Shown piece by piece: positions 55,100-63,351 of a stretch of 64,000 bases of DNA. Position 1 is the first letter of the stretch; each line of letters starts with the position of its first letter. The notes beneath the pieces are model-generated. The model had not been told where the DNA came from, made no database searches, and saw nothing but the letters and a program-made list of their open reading frames with translations. Source of the stretch: Gammaproteobacteria bacterium (lineage in GTDB: Bacteria > Pseudomonadota > Gammaproteobacteria > HK1); contig WLWT01000001.1 in the NCBI GenBank assembly GCA_012103455.1, positions 3,665,288 to 3,729,287 of the forward strand, given 5' to 3'. The translations under genes were made by a program, and so were the position numbers.

Positions 55100-56695
55100 A
55101 TGACAACCGCGCCTGGACCACAACCGTCGCCAACTCAACCGTCAACTCCTCGTCCTGCGATTGACCAACCACCCCCTACCCCCATGTCTCCCCAGCCGAT
55201 TCCAGGGTTGGAGGTCGTTGGCTGTGGTGTCTATTTGCGACCTTACAACCCGTTTGAACTGAAAAACAAGTTGTTTGAGCACACGAACAGTCGATCATAT
55301 TTTTCTCCAGAAACCGCGCAAACTTATGAAATCCCCAACGGCTACGAGGTCAACACGAGTCCGCCCTTGCCGTCGGGACAAACGCTAAATCACGTGACGA
55401 TTGAAGAGTCGTTCGAACGCTTTCAAAAACAGTTTGAGATGGACTTTAGTGTCGCGGTAAGCAACGTCGCGTTTAGCGTTGATGCCAGCGCCAGCGTGAC
55501 GAGTCAATTGCGCAACGAACAAGAGGCTTACTATGCTGTGCGCAGTTCGTTTATCGCATTGTGGAGCGTTTATCTGCCCGACGTGACTGCGGTTTTTAAA
55601 CCGCTGGATGGGGAGATTCCGTTTCCGTTCGACCACGACCATCGCGCTGCGTATGAAAAGTTCTTCGAACGGCACGGCACGCACTTTATTAAACGCGCTT
55701 GGGTCGGCGGCAAGGCAGCGTTGACGTTTACTGTGGAAAAGTCGTCCAACATGACTAAGGGCGAAATTCATGCCGGCATTAAGGCAAGTTACGCTGGGGA
55801 CGGCGGCGGCATGAACACAAAAATGCAGACGGACAAGGAGCAACTGCTGAACAACTCAGAATGCACAGTTTTCGGCAAAGGCGGCAACGAATCGCAACTT
55901 GCCGCAATGAGTTCCTTGGACGAAGCGTCGTACAACAATTGGCTGGCCAGCATCAAGAAGAATCCACAGACGATCGAGTTTGAAGTCCTCGGAATTTGGA
56001 CGCTGATCGATAATCCCGACAAGGCCGCGGCGCTGGCGGCCGCTTACCGCGAAGCGACCACGTTTAAACCGATCTCCGCCGTCTTCAGCACCGGCAAAAA
56101 TGTCTACTTTTTGCGAGGCGATCGGTATATACGATTTGACTTGGAAACCGTCGAAACCGATTTGCCGAAATTACTGCGTGATTGTTGGCCTAGTTTGAAG
56201 GAGCACGACTACGAACGCATCGACGCGGCTTTACGAGGCGATTACCTCCGATCGGCAATCGGAGAAGACCTTAGCAGCAAACTTTTTTTATTCAAACACT
56301 ACTGGTGCATCCGTTTGGATCTGCAAACCGGACAGGTCGATCCTGGGTACCCCAAGCGAATCGAAGATGAGTGGCCGGGGATTGCCTTTGAACACATCGA
56401 TGCGGCGTTCAATGCCGGGCCGGAGGACGTTTACTTCTTTTCTGGTGGGTGGTATTCGCGGTTTAATCTTTCGAAACAAAGTGTCGATCCGGGTTACCCG
56501 CAACGAATCGCTGAACGTTGGGTCGGTGTTACGTTCGATCGGGTCGATGGCGTTTTTTACGCTGGAAACGGAAAGGTTTTATTCTTCCGAGACGATCAAC
56601 ACTTGCGATACGACATGGTGAACTATCGGACTGATCCAGGATATCCCAAGGCGATTGTCGGCAGCTACGTGGAAGACTGGAAGTTCTTCGATTGA
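55100..56695 (+). CDS. MACPF pore-forming domain with hemopexin repeats
   Basis: 531 residues. A Pro-rich N-terminus (1-33) has no signal peptide. MACPF domain about 40-320: the signature YEKFFERHGTHFIKRAWVGG at 185 (Y-x6-F/Y-G-T-H) and a later GIKASYAGDGGGM hairpin-like segment. The C-terminal part (about 322-531) has four hemopexin blades, each with F-x-x-G-K/D-x-Y-F and DPGYP: NVYFLRGDRYIRFD, LFLFKHYWCIRLD, DVYFFSGGWYSRFN, VLFFRDDQHLRYD. MACPF proteins oligomerise into membrane pores; hemopexin repeats bind ligands or surfaces. Likely an effector or toxin; secretion route unseen. Confidence 0.88.
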   Translation: MTTAPGPQPSPTQPSTPRPAIDQPPPTPMSPQPIPGLEVVGCGVYLRPYNPFELKNKLFEHTNSRSYFSPETAQTYEIPNGYEVNTSPPLPSGQTLNHVTIEESFERFQKQFEMDFSVAVSNVAFSVDASASVTSQLRNEQEAYYAVRSSFIALWSVYLPDVTAVFKPLDGEIPFPFDHDHRAAYEKFFERHGTHFIKRAWVGGKAALTFTVEKSSNMTKGEIHAGIKASYAGDGGGMNTKMQTDKEQLLNNSECTVFGKGGNESQLAAMSSLDEASYNNWLASIKKNPQTIEFEVLGIWTLIDNPDKAAALAAAYREATTFKPISAVFSTGKNVYFLRGDRYIRFDLETVETDLPKLLRDCWPSLKEHDYERIDAALRGDYLRSAIGEDLSSKLFLFKHYWCIRLDLQTGQVDPGYPKRIEDEWPGIAFEHIDAAFNAGPEDVYFFSGGWYSRFNLSKQSVDPGYPQRIAERWVGVTFDRVDGVFYAGNGKVLFFRDDQHLRYDMVNYRTDPGYPKAIVGSYVEDWKFFD

Positions 56696-56709
56696 AAGGA
56701 GAGGGCGCG

Positions 56710-57213
56710 ATGAGTAATGAGTTAACACAAGCAGACGACCAAGCAACTCAGGCAAACGAACTTGTAAAAAAATACGCGATTGCCGCTGCGGCCCTGGGCG
56801 CCGTTCCCTTGCCTTTAGTAGATCTTGCATTGATTTTTGGCATACAATTCAAGATGATACATCGTCTATGTGGCACCTACGAAGTTCCTTTTTCGAAGGA
56901 ATTGGGGCGATCGGCGATCGCGTCTTTGGTAAGCGGCAGCGGCGCGGCTGTTTTGGGTTGGGGCGTCAATCGTCTGGCCGCTTCGTTAGTCAAGTCCGTG
57001 CCGTTTGTTGGTACCATCGCTGGAGCTGCGGCCACCGCTAGTTTCAGTTATGCCGCGACGTACGCAGTCGGCAAAGTCTTTACTCAGCACTTCGAAACTG
57101 GCGGAACATTGCTTAGCTTTGAAGCTAACCGAATTCGAGGCTACTACGAAGGACAATTGGGCTCGGCAAAAAAAGCATCGTCTGGCCAGAGTTTCGTCGG
57201 CGTCAAGCCGTAA
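56710..57213 (+). CDS. DUF697/YcjF-like membrane protein
   Basis: 167 residues from ATG 56710 with AAAGGAG upstream, 14 bases after the MACPF stop, so co-transcribed. Hydrophobic helices: AIAAAALGAVPLPLVDLALIF, SIASLVSGSGAAVLGWGV-like region, and SVPFVGTIAGAAATASFSYA. PLPLVDLALIFGIQFKMI and the YAVGKVFTQHFETGG tail match DUF697 (the C-terminal domain of YcjF and of some GTPases). Next to a pore-former, a self-protection or delivery role is conceivable but unproven. Confidence 0.75.
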   Translation: MSNELTQADDQATQANELVKKYAIAAAALGAVPLPLVDLALIFGIQFKMIHRLCGTYEVPFSKELGRSAIASLVSGSGAAVLGWGVNRLAASLVKSVPFVGTIAGAAATASFSYAATYAVGKVFTQHFETGGTLLSFEANRIRGYYEGQLGSAKKASSGQSFVGVKP

Positions 57214-57255
57214 GATGGACGGCCGCAACGTACCGGCATAACGCTGGTAAGAGGC

Positions 57256-57954
57256 ATGAATCTGTTTTGTTTTCCGTACTCTGGAGATAGCAACCGCTGT
57301 TACGAAGGGCTCGGAAATTCGTTCGGCTTTGTTGAGGTTTCAACGCTTGAGTTGCCAAGCCACGGCGGGCGCGCCCGTGAACCGCTTCTCGATAACATGT
57401 CCTCCATGATCGACGATTTACAGGATCAACTGTGAGGCCGTATTGATGAGCCTTATGCGTTTTATGGACATAGCCTCGGAGCGAGCCATGCTTACTTACA
57501 TGCGCAACACATCTGCGTTTCCGGTAAGCGAGCGCCGGAGTGATTGTTTCTTTCGGGACGCCGCGTGCCGTCGGTCCGACACCAAGGAAAACACACGACT
57601 TGCCTCAAGACGCATTTTTTGAGGTTTTGCGCAATCTCGGCGGATGTCCGCCTCAGATCCTCGCTAACGATGATTTCATGGAATTTTTCGAGCCGGTTCT
57701 GCGAGCAGACTTTCGCGTTTTGGAGATGCACAAGTATTCACCGTCCCCGCCAATCGACGTCCCTGTCTTATTAATGCTTGGCCGGGACGATGTCGATATC
57801 CCACTGGAAAACGCAGAGCCGTGGCGGCAAGAGACATCGCGACCGATGATCATCAAGCAATTCTCTGGCAACCATTTTTTTATTTTGATCATTGGCCATC
57901 AATTCGTCGATTGATCCTTGAAACGCTCGGCTCTGGGCTCCATACGTTTCATTG
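57256..57954 (+). pseudogene. Type II (GrsT-like) thioesterase, multiple lesions
   Basis: Alpha/beta-hydrolase that removes misprimed groups from nonribosomal peptide or polyketide carriers. ATG 57256 with AAGAGG upstream; LFCFPYSGDSNRCYEG, LELPSHGGRAREPL, YAFYGHSLGASHAYLHA (nucleophile Ser in GHSLG), then HDLPQDAFFEVLRNLGGCP, PVLLMLGRDDVD and FSGNHFFI. An in-frame TGA lies at 57433; frames change near 57538-57600 and at 57880. Its neighbour is an mbtH-type gene, so this was an NRPS locus. Confidence 0.85.
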
Positions 57955-57975
57955 ACATCCTCAAAGGAGATAAGC

Positions 57976-58204
57976 ATGTCCCGATGCGGACGACGACCAA
58001 GTATTTATAGTGGTAATAAACAGTGAAGAACAATATTCAATCTGGCCGGCGAAGCGCGAACTTCCGCTTGGTTGGAATGCTGTTGGCGAACGCGGTCCCA
58101 AGGAAAAATGCTTGGCCTATATCAAGGAGATCTGGACGGACATGCGCCCGCTCAGTTTAAGAAAGGCGATGGATGCGGCGGGCGACGAGACAAATCCAAC
58201 TTAG
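57976..58204 (+). pseudogene. mbtH: MbtH-like protein, frameshift near the start
   Basis: MbtH proteins activate NRPS adenylation domains. ATG 57976 follows AAAGGAG; after MSRCG the frame shifts and continues DDDQVFIVVINSEEQYSIWP, PLGWNAVGERGPKEKC, YIKEIWTDMRPLSLRKAM. The three conserved Trp of the family are present (SIWP, GWN, IWTDMRP). About 70 residues, normal. Only one base change is needed to restore it. No NRPS gene is in the window. Confidence 0.88.
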
Positions 58205-58351
58205 TCGCTGCCGAGGGCTACATTTCCTAGGCTTCCCCGTTTTGCATTTCGTGCCCATTCTTCTTACAATCTTGAAATTCCAAAAAAGATTTGCTTGCGC
58301 ATTTAGACTCTTCCGCTAGAGGAAACTTTTATTGCTGACGAACAACAAACC

Positions 58352-58922
58352 TATTGCCGTACCCCGCCACTCTTTCTACGATGACGCGCTAGTGGTAAAG
58401 CCTGTAGGGCACCTCTAATAATCCACATTCTGAAATCTGATGATCAATAAAAGTCCGTCACTTACGCTCTAGCGAAATGTCAAAATCGTAATTTTCAGAG
58501 GTGCCCTGTAGAGATAAGCCACCAAAGGACCGGGCCGTATGTTGCTGTCCACCGCCATCGAGACGATTGAGCCCCATCGAGCCGCAGTGACTGGCCAAAC
58601 CTATGAGCTGACCGGGCTCAGCGGCAGTGTCCCCCCTGCACGGCATCTACCCCTGCGCGGCATCTACGTTAAGGAGAATGAAGTCAACGACCATCAACTG
58701 CCACAGGGCTTTTTGGTGCGCCAGCCACCCCACTCGGTCACTCAACCCCATTTTCACGCCACCAATCAATTCCAAATTTTTGTAGGGGGCTCCGATCAGC
58801 TTATCCAAGTGCCCGCGGGACAAACCTTCAAATCGGACGACGCGGCTGCCGGCGGTGGCCAATACCACGTGGTGGGGCCTGCAATCGACCCGTCATTCGT
58901 GTCAGTTCGCAACGCCGGATGA
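58352..58922 (+). pseudogene. Cupin-domain protein (block copy 3), split by a MITE
   Basis: IAVPRHSFYDDALVVKPV, then the MITE, then MLLSTAIETIEPHRAAVTG, LPLRGIYVKENEVNDHQL, VTQPHFHATNQFQIFVGG and DQLIQVPAGQTFKSDDAAAG. The HFHATNQF part supplies cupin metal ligands. The frame closes at TGA 58922, and the remaining coding lies in other frames. It precedes a DUF3565-DUF1971 gene, as in copy 1. Confidence 0.65.
58407..58506. mobile_element. Short MITE variant with TGTA target duplication (100 bp)
   Basis: Ends GGGCACCTCTAATAATCC and TTTTCAGAGGTGCCC, flanked by TGTA at 58403-58406 and 58507-58510. The uninterrupted site is at 28832-28841 (CCTGTAGAG). The interior (CTGAAATCTGATGATC, CACTTACGCTCTAGCG) is unrelated to the 140-bp members. 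Confidence 0.93.
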
Positions 58923-59062
58923 AGGCCGCGTGATGATGGTGGCAGGCGATGGCGGCGCAATGCTTTTACTCCTGCGCTTTGGCCGGCCGAACATCGATAC
59001 TCCCCAGCATTTACCCTCCCGGCGCTCACACAACGCTGAGCAGCCTCATTAACGGCAACCCT

Positions 59063-59518
59063 ATGCAGCGCTCCATCAGCGGATTTTATCTGGATCCAGA
59101 ACACCACTGGGTGGCCCAACTCGACTGTTATCACGGCCAACACGTAAGACATCAGCCGCCGTTCGTGAGCCGGCCCTGGACGCAGACCCACGCCGGCCGC
59201 GAAGCTATGCTCGGTACAATGCTCGATTGTTTGAAGTGCGAGCGCCTGGAACTGCCCGTGCAGCTAAGCGTATACCAAACGACGCCCCCATTCGACGAGC
59301 ACTCCATCCCTGCAGGACTGTTACGCGAGCACGCGACCAAAGCCGGCATCTGGGGCCGTATACAGGTGGACGAAGGCATTTTGCGCTACGTGGTCACGGC
59401 GCCGTTTCAAACGCAGCGCATGTTACACGCAGGCGATTCGGCGCCCATAGCACCGCAGGTGCTACACCACATCGAGCCTGTTGGCAAAGTCAAAGTCCGC
59501 GTCGAATTCTTGCGTTAA
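59063..59518 (+). CDS. DUF3565-DUF1971 fusion protein, copy 3 (intact)
   Basis: 151 residues, MQRSISGFYLDPEHHWVAQ to KVKVRVEFLR, differing from the 47500 copy at a handful of positions. The Cys/His site (LDCYHGQH, LDCLKC) and the cupin-like His residues (LREHATKAGIWG, PQVLHHIEP) are present. Tail-to-tail overlap with the Gfo/Idh copy. It has the most complete upstream context of the three copies. Confidence 0.82.
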   Translation: MQRSISGFYLDPEHHWVAQLDCYHGQHVRHQPPFVSRPWTQTHAGREAMLGTMLDCLKCERLELPVQLSVYQTTPPFDEHSIPAGLLREHATKAGIWGRIQVDEGILRYVVTAPFQTQRMLHAGDSAPIAPQVLHHIEPVGKVKVRVEFLR

Positions 59519-60180
59519 AGAGCCTTCTCGCAACGCTCTAAAACCGCCGTCACGGCGACCCCCAGCGCGGCGCTCCAGTGACTTCGATGGCGCCGGTTGT
59601 AGGTATCAACAAGCGCTTGCACCCTACGGGCGAGCGGCGGCTCATGTTCACCAAGCAACACCGCCGTAGCCTTTGAGTGGCCTATCACCCGCAGCTTCTC
59701 GGGCGCCAAATCGTCATACACCAGGTCCCGCTTCCGGACACACCACCCGAGTGATGCGGACTTTTTGTGCCATCGCATTGCCGGCCTCGAACCTAGCTGT
59801 CTGTCCAGCTTCAAAACGCAGTTGGACCCGGTAGTTCTCAGCGGTATGACCGCCGAGCTTCACACCCTCGATACGCGCCGCTTCAACCCCCACCGGCAGC
59901 CGGCGAAATACCTTTAGGGCCATGGCCACATCATGGGCGCCATAGTCCCAAAGCGGCGATATACCGGCTCGGTATGGGCCGCTACTCCCGCATCTGGCTA
60001 AGCACCGCCCGGGCGCCACCATAGCGCCCGGGCAAACGCAACAACCGTTCGAATGGCCGGGCGTAAAGATGGGTGAAGCCGACCAAAAACGGAGTAGCGT
60101 ACCGCTTCGCTAGGCGCACCAATTGCCGCCCCTCATCAGCATTTAAAGCCAGGGGTTTTTCCACTAGAACCGGCAGCTAT
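59515..60180 (-). pseudogene. Gfo/Idh/MocA oxidoreductase (block copy 3), frameshifted and truncated
   Basis: VEKPLALNADEGRQLVRLAK, FLVGFTHLYARPFERLLRL, GGARAVLSQ then a shift, PYRAGISPLWDYGAHDVAM and the AVLERCEKAL end. It lacks the stops of the 30462 copy but has its own frameshifts (near 59990, and an extra C at 59728). The N-terminal Rossmann fold is cut by a MITE at 60190. Confidence 0.85.
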
Positions 60181-60189
60181 CGCTGTAAA

Positions 60190-60330
60190 GGGTGCCTGCT
60201 AAAAATAGTAATGTTTTCGTGAGTGCAAGGAAGCACCGCGCGTAGAACCGCAGGGTATAGGTGATACCTGAGGATTCGAGCACGGCGCTGACGCAGCAAT
60301 CGCGGAAAAAGTGCATTTTTAGAGGTGCCC
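60190..60330. mobile_element. MITE copy (141 bp)
   Basis: GGGTGCCTGCTAAAAATAG to TTTTTAGAGGTGCCC with the standard interior. Flanks TAAA and ATAC differ, and the left flank (GCTGTAAA) is oxidoreductase DNA while the right is unrelated, so recombination occurred at this copy. Confidence 0.88.
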
Positions 60331-60568
60331 ATACGTCAGAAATAGGCAACGGTATTCCCGTTAAGGTGGATTTTTGCGTATGCAGGAATGACGTCGGCTG
60401 GAGTCGCGCCAATGCGGATAGTCGGCTTTGATGGATACTCAAACTGTGTTAACCTCGCGCCCCGTTTAAATTCAGTTCAACCGCGAGTCGTTGGCGATAC
60501 TGACATCGTCCCCTCGCTGAATCCCGTCATCTTCTATCAAATCTGATTTCACCGTCACCGATAAAATT

Positions 60569-61858
60569 ATGACTACATCATCATTACAACTTAAACCTGC
60601 TTTTCAGATTAAATCTGTCAGTGCGACGGAAAAAGATGTCAATGTAATCTGGAAGGACGGACATAATAGCTTTTATCATAATCTCTGGTTGCGCGATGCC
60701 TGCCGATGTGAGCAATGCTGGCAGTATGACACGCTGAGTGTTGATTACGGTAACGACCCGTTGGAGATTGAACTAAACCCCAAGACCGAACGCGTTCAAA
60801 TTGACGAAAGGGGTAATCTTGACGTCATTTGGAGTGGTAAAGAGCAAGGCCACCATACTAATTTTGATGCTTCCTGGTTGCGCGCCCATTGTCAGGAAGA
60901 GCAGGACAAGGTTCACGAACGGCAGCTTTGGGACGCCAGCCTCGACATTCCTAAGCTGGATTACCCAAAAGTAGTGACCACCGACGAGGAGCTATTTAAG
61001 TGGCTCGATGCGCTTTACCAATATGGCGTTGCCATTTTGGAGGGTGCGCCGTTAGATGGAGATGAGACCAGCCTCACAGCGGTAACAGATCGTATCGGTA
61101 TTTTGCGGGATCGCCACCACCCCACCAATATCTATACCTTGGATACCACGGATGAAGTAGCGAAGACGATCCAGTCGTCTTACAAACTCACCCGTGTGCC
61201 ACCGCATACTGACTATACTCCCTACGCGGACTCCACTTTGACGCAATTGCTTTACTGCCTTAAATACGAAAGCGAGAGTAATGGAAAGGATGGGTATTCT
61301 ACGGTTGTAGATGGCTTCAATGTCGCTAAACAGTTTAAGGCCCAGTACCCCGAGCATTATAAAATGCTGACCAAACCGTCCGTGCCCACCTGCCGCCGCC
61401 GGTTAAGGGTAGAAGAAGTTGGCGGTGCTGCGATCACCAAGTATCAGCTAGACATGCATCGCTTGAATACCATTATCGATCTTGATGAAAAGGAGAATGT
61501 GCGCCAGATTCGTTACAAGCACAATACGCGGGCGCCGTTTCAGGCTCCTCATGATCAGATAGAGGACCTATACGCCGCTTATAAGGCGTTTACCCAGTTT
61601 GTTGAAGACCGGGCGTACACCAAAGAATTCTTACTGGAGCCAGGGCAAATTCTGTCTTTCGATAATGCACGAATTCTGCATGGCCGCAACGAAATCGGCT
61701 CTTTTGTCAAACGCTTTGTAATTGGCGGATACATTAAAGCAGAAACGACCCGAAGCCGATGGCGCATTTTGCTAGGTAAGCAAAGTGGGTTGAGTGAAAC
61801 ATGGCTTACGGGATGCTCCGATAACGCGCTCCAGCTGCTGGCGAAGCGCGCCGCTTAA
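60569..61858 (+). CDS. Gamma-butyrobetaine hydroxylase-like Fe(II)/2-oxoglutarate dioxygenase, first paralog
   Basis: 429 residues, normal for the BBOX/TMLH family. An N-terminal zinc domain (about 30-110) has the Cys cluster DACRCEQCWQYD and a His before FDASWLRAHC. The TauD-type catalytic domain has the facial triad PPHTDYTPYAD (H and D) and ARILHGRNE (second His), with an Arg for 2-oxoglutarate near ETTRSRWRI. The family hydroxylates gamma-butyrobetaine or trimethyllysine in carnitine synthesis, or related betaines. Start ATG 60569; weak ribosome site. The second paralog follows. Confidence 0.88.
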   Translation: MTTSSLQLKPAFQIKSVSATEKDVNVIWKDGHNSFYHNLWLRDACRCEQCWQYDTLSVDYGNDPLEIELNPKTERVQIDERGNLDVIWSGKEQGHHTNFDASWLRAHCQEEQDKVHERQLWDASLDIPKLDYPKVVTTDEELFKWLDALYQYGVAILEGAPLDGDETSLTAVTDRIGILRDRHHPTNIYTLDTTDEVAKTIQSSYKLTRVPPHTDYTPYADSTLTQLLYCLKYESESNGKDGYSTVVDGFNVAKQFKAQYPEHYKMLTKPSVPTCRRRLRVEEVGGAAITKYQLDMHRLNTIIDLDEKENVRQIRYKHNTRAPFQAPHDQIEDLYAAYKAFTQFVEDRAYTKEFLLEPGQILSFDNARILHGRNEIGSFVKRFVIGGYIKAETTRSRWRILLGKQSGLSETWLTGCSDNALQLLAKRAA

Positions 61859-61942
61859 ACCCCACTGTTACGAGTTTCTATCTTAGGGAGGAATTAACAA
61901 CCGATTCTTCCCTTACCTACAACTTTTTTGTGAGATTCTGTG

Positions 61943-63265
61943 ATGAGTCAGTCGCAACAACTTAAACCTACATTCCAAATCGATTCCGTTGTTCGGGATC
62001 AAGACAGCATCCGGGTAAACTGGAAAGATGGTCACAAGAGTACTTACAATAATTTGTGGATGATGGATGCGTGTCGCTGTCCGAAGTGTTTTCAGCATGA
62101 CACGTTGAGTGTAAACCCCGGTAATAACCCGATAACCATGCCGCTCGACCCAGAAACCAAGGCTATCGATGTTGACGGTGATGGCAATCTTAAAGTGGTA
62201 TGGGATAAACAAGAGGGCGGACACGAAAGCGTTTTTGATTCGTCTTGGCTCCGGGTACATTGCCAAAGCGAGGCAGGTAAGGGGCTAAAGCGTAATCTTT
62301 GGGACAAAGAACTCGACATACCCACATTTGAATTTGACGAGGTGATTCAAGATGATAATGCCTGCTTCGAATGGCTGGATTCGATTCGCATTATTGGGGT
62401 CTCCATCATTGAAAATGCACCAAAAAACGAGGCAGCATTTCGTCAGCTCTCTGCCAGGGTTTGGTTTTTACATACCCGATATCATCCAAGTAATATCTTC
62501 ATGTTGGATACAACGGACAAGGTTGCGCAGAAAATTCAACATGCCTACAAATTGGATCACCTGGCTGGCCACACCGACCTGACCGCATACACTGACTCCG
62601 GCGTGATCCAGTTGTTGCATTGCCTAAAGTATGAAAAGCCCAACCAAGAAGAAGCGGGAGGTGAGTCTATTATCATTGACGGCTTTAAGATTGCCCAGGT
62701 GTTGAAAGATGAGTATCCTGAATACTATGCTCAACTAACCCAAAAGCATGCGCCGGGATGCCGGCGTCGAATGGTCGCTGAGGAGAAAGTTTTACAGGAT
62801 GGTGGGAAAGCGATTGGTAATTCCACTGGCGACAAAACCATCGGTACCTATGCTTGGGATTCCTATCGTTTGAATCATGTGATCAAGCTGAATGAATCGG
62901 GTCAGCCCGTCGAAGTGCGATTTAATCATAACACTCGAGCGCCTTTTAGCATGTCGCACGATGAAATACGGGGATTTTACGAAGCCTATAGTAAGTTTGT
63001 TGAGCTTACGTCGTCTCCAAAATACATCAAGCAGTTCTTACTGAAGCCCGGTCAAGTACTGATTTGTGATAATGCCCGAGCGCTTCATGGCCGCACTGAA
63101 GTTGGCTCAACGGTGCTTCGCAAGGTGCAAGGAATTTACGTGAAACGCGAGTCCTTCAAGAGCCGCTGGCGGCTATTACTGGGTCTTAAGACCGGCATGA
63201 CCGACTTTTGGCTCACCGGTTGCACCGATCACGCATTGAAAACATTGGCGGATCGGCACGCATAA
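61943..63265 (+). CDS. Gamma-butyrobetaine hydroxylase-like dioxygenase, second paralog
   Basis: 440 residues. Zinc domain DACRCPKCFQHD with His before FDSSWLRVHC; catalytic LAGHTDLTAYTD and ARALHGRTEVGS triad, SFKSRWRLLLGL for 2-oxoglutarate. Roughly half identical to the first paralog by eye; it has an extra loop (EKVLQDGGKAIGNSTGDKT) near 285. GTG at 61940 is an in-frame alternative start. A strong AGGGAGGAATTAAC at about 61885 has no start after it. Gap 81 bases, so probably one operon. Confidence 0.88.
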   Translation: MSQSQQLKPTFQIDSVVRDQDSIRVNWKDGHKSTYNNLWMMDACRCPKCFQHDTLSVNPGNNPITMPLDPETKAIDVDGDGNLKVVWDKQEGGHESVFDSSWLRVHCQSEAGKGLKRNLWDKELDIPTFEFDEVIQDDNACFEWLDSIRIIGVSIIENAPKNEAAFRQLSARVWFLHTRYHPSNIFMLDTTDKVAQKIQHAYKLDHLAGHTDLTAYTDSGVIQLLHCLKYEKPNQEEAGGESIIIDGFKIAQVLKDEYPEYYAQLTQKHAPGCRRRMVAEEKVLQDGGKAIGNSTGDKTIGTYAWDSYRLNHVIKLNESGQPVEVRFNHNTRAPFSMSHDEIRGFYEAYSKFVELTSSPKYIKQFLLKPGQVLICDNARALHGRTEVGSTVLRKVQGIYVKRESFKSRWRLLLGLKTGMTDFWLTGCTDHALKTLADRHA

Positions 63266-63351
63266 CGGATGGCGCGTTCGACGCGCCCCTTCCCGAGGCG
63301 CCCGTTGCCGTATCGTGCACGACTGGGCATAACAGCGCATAACTGAGCCGC

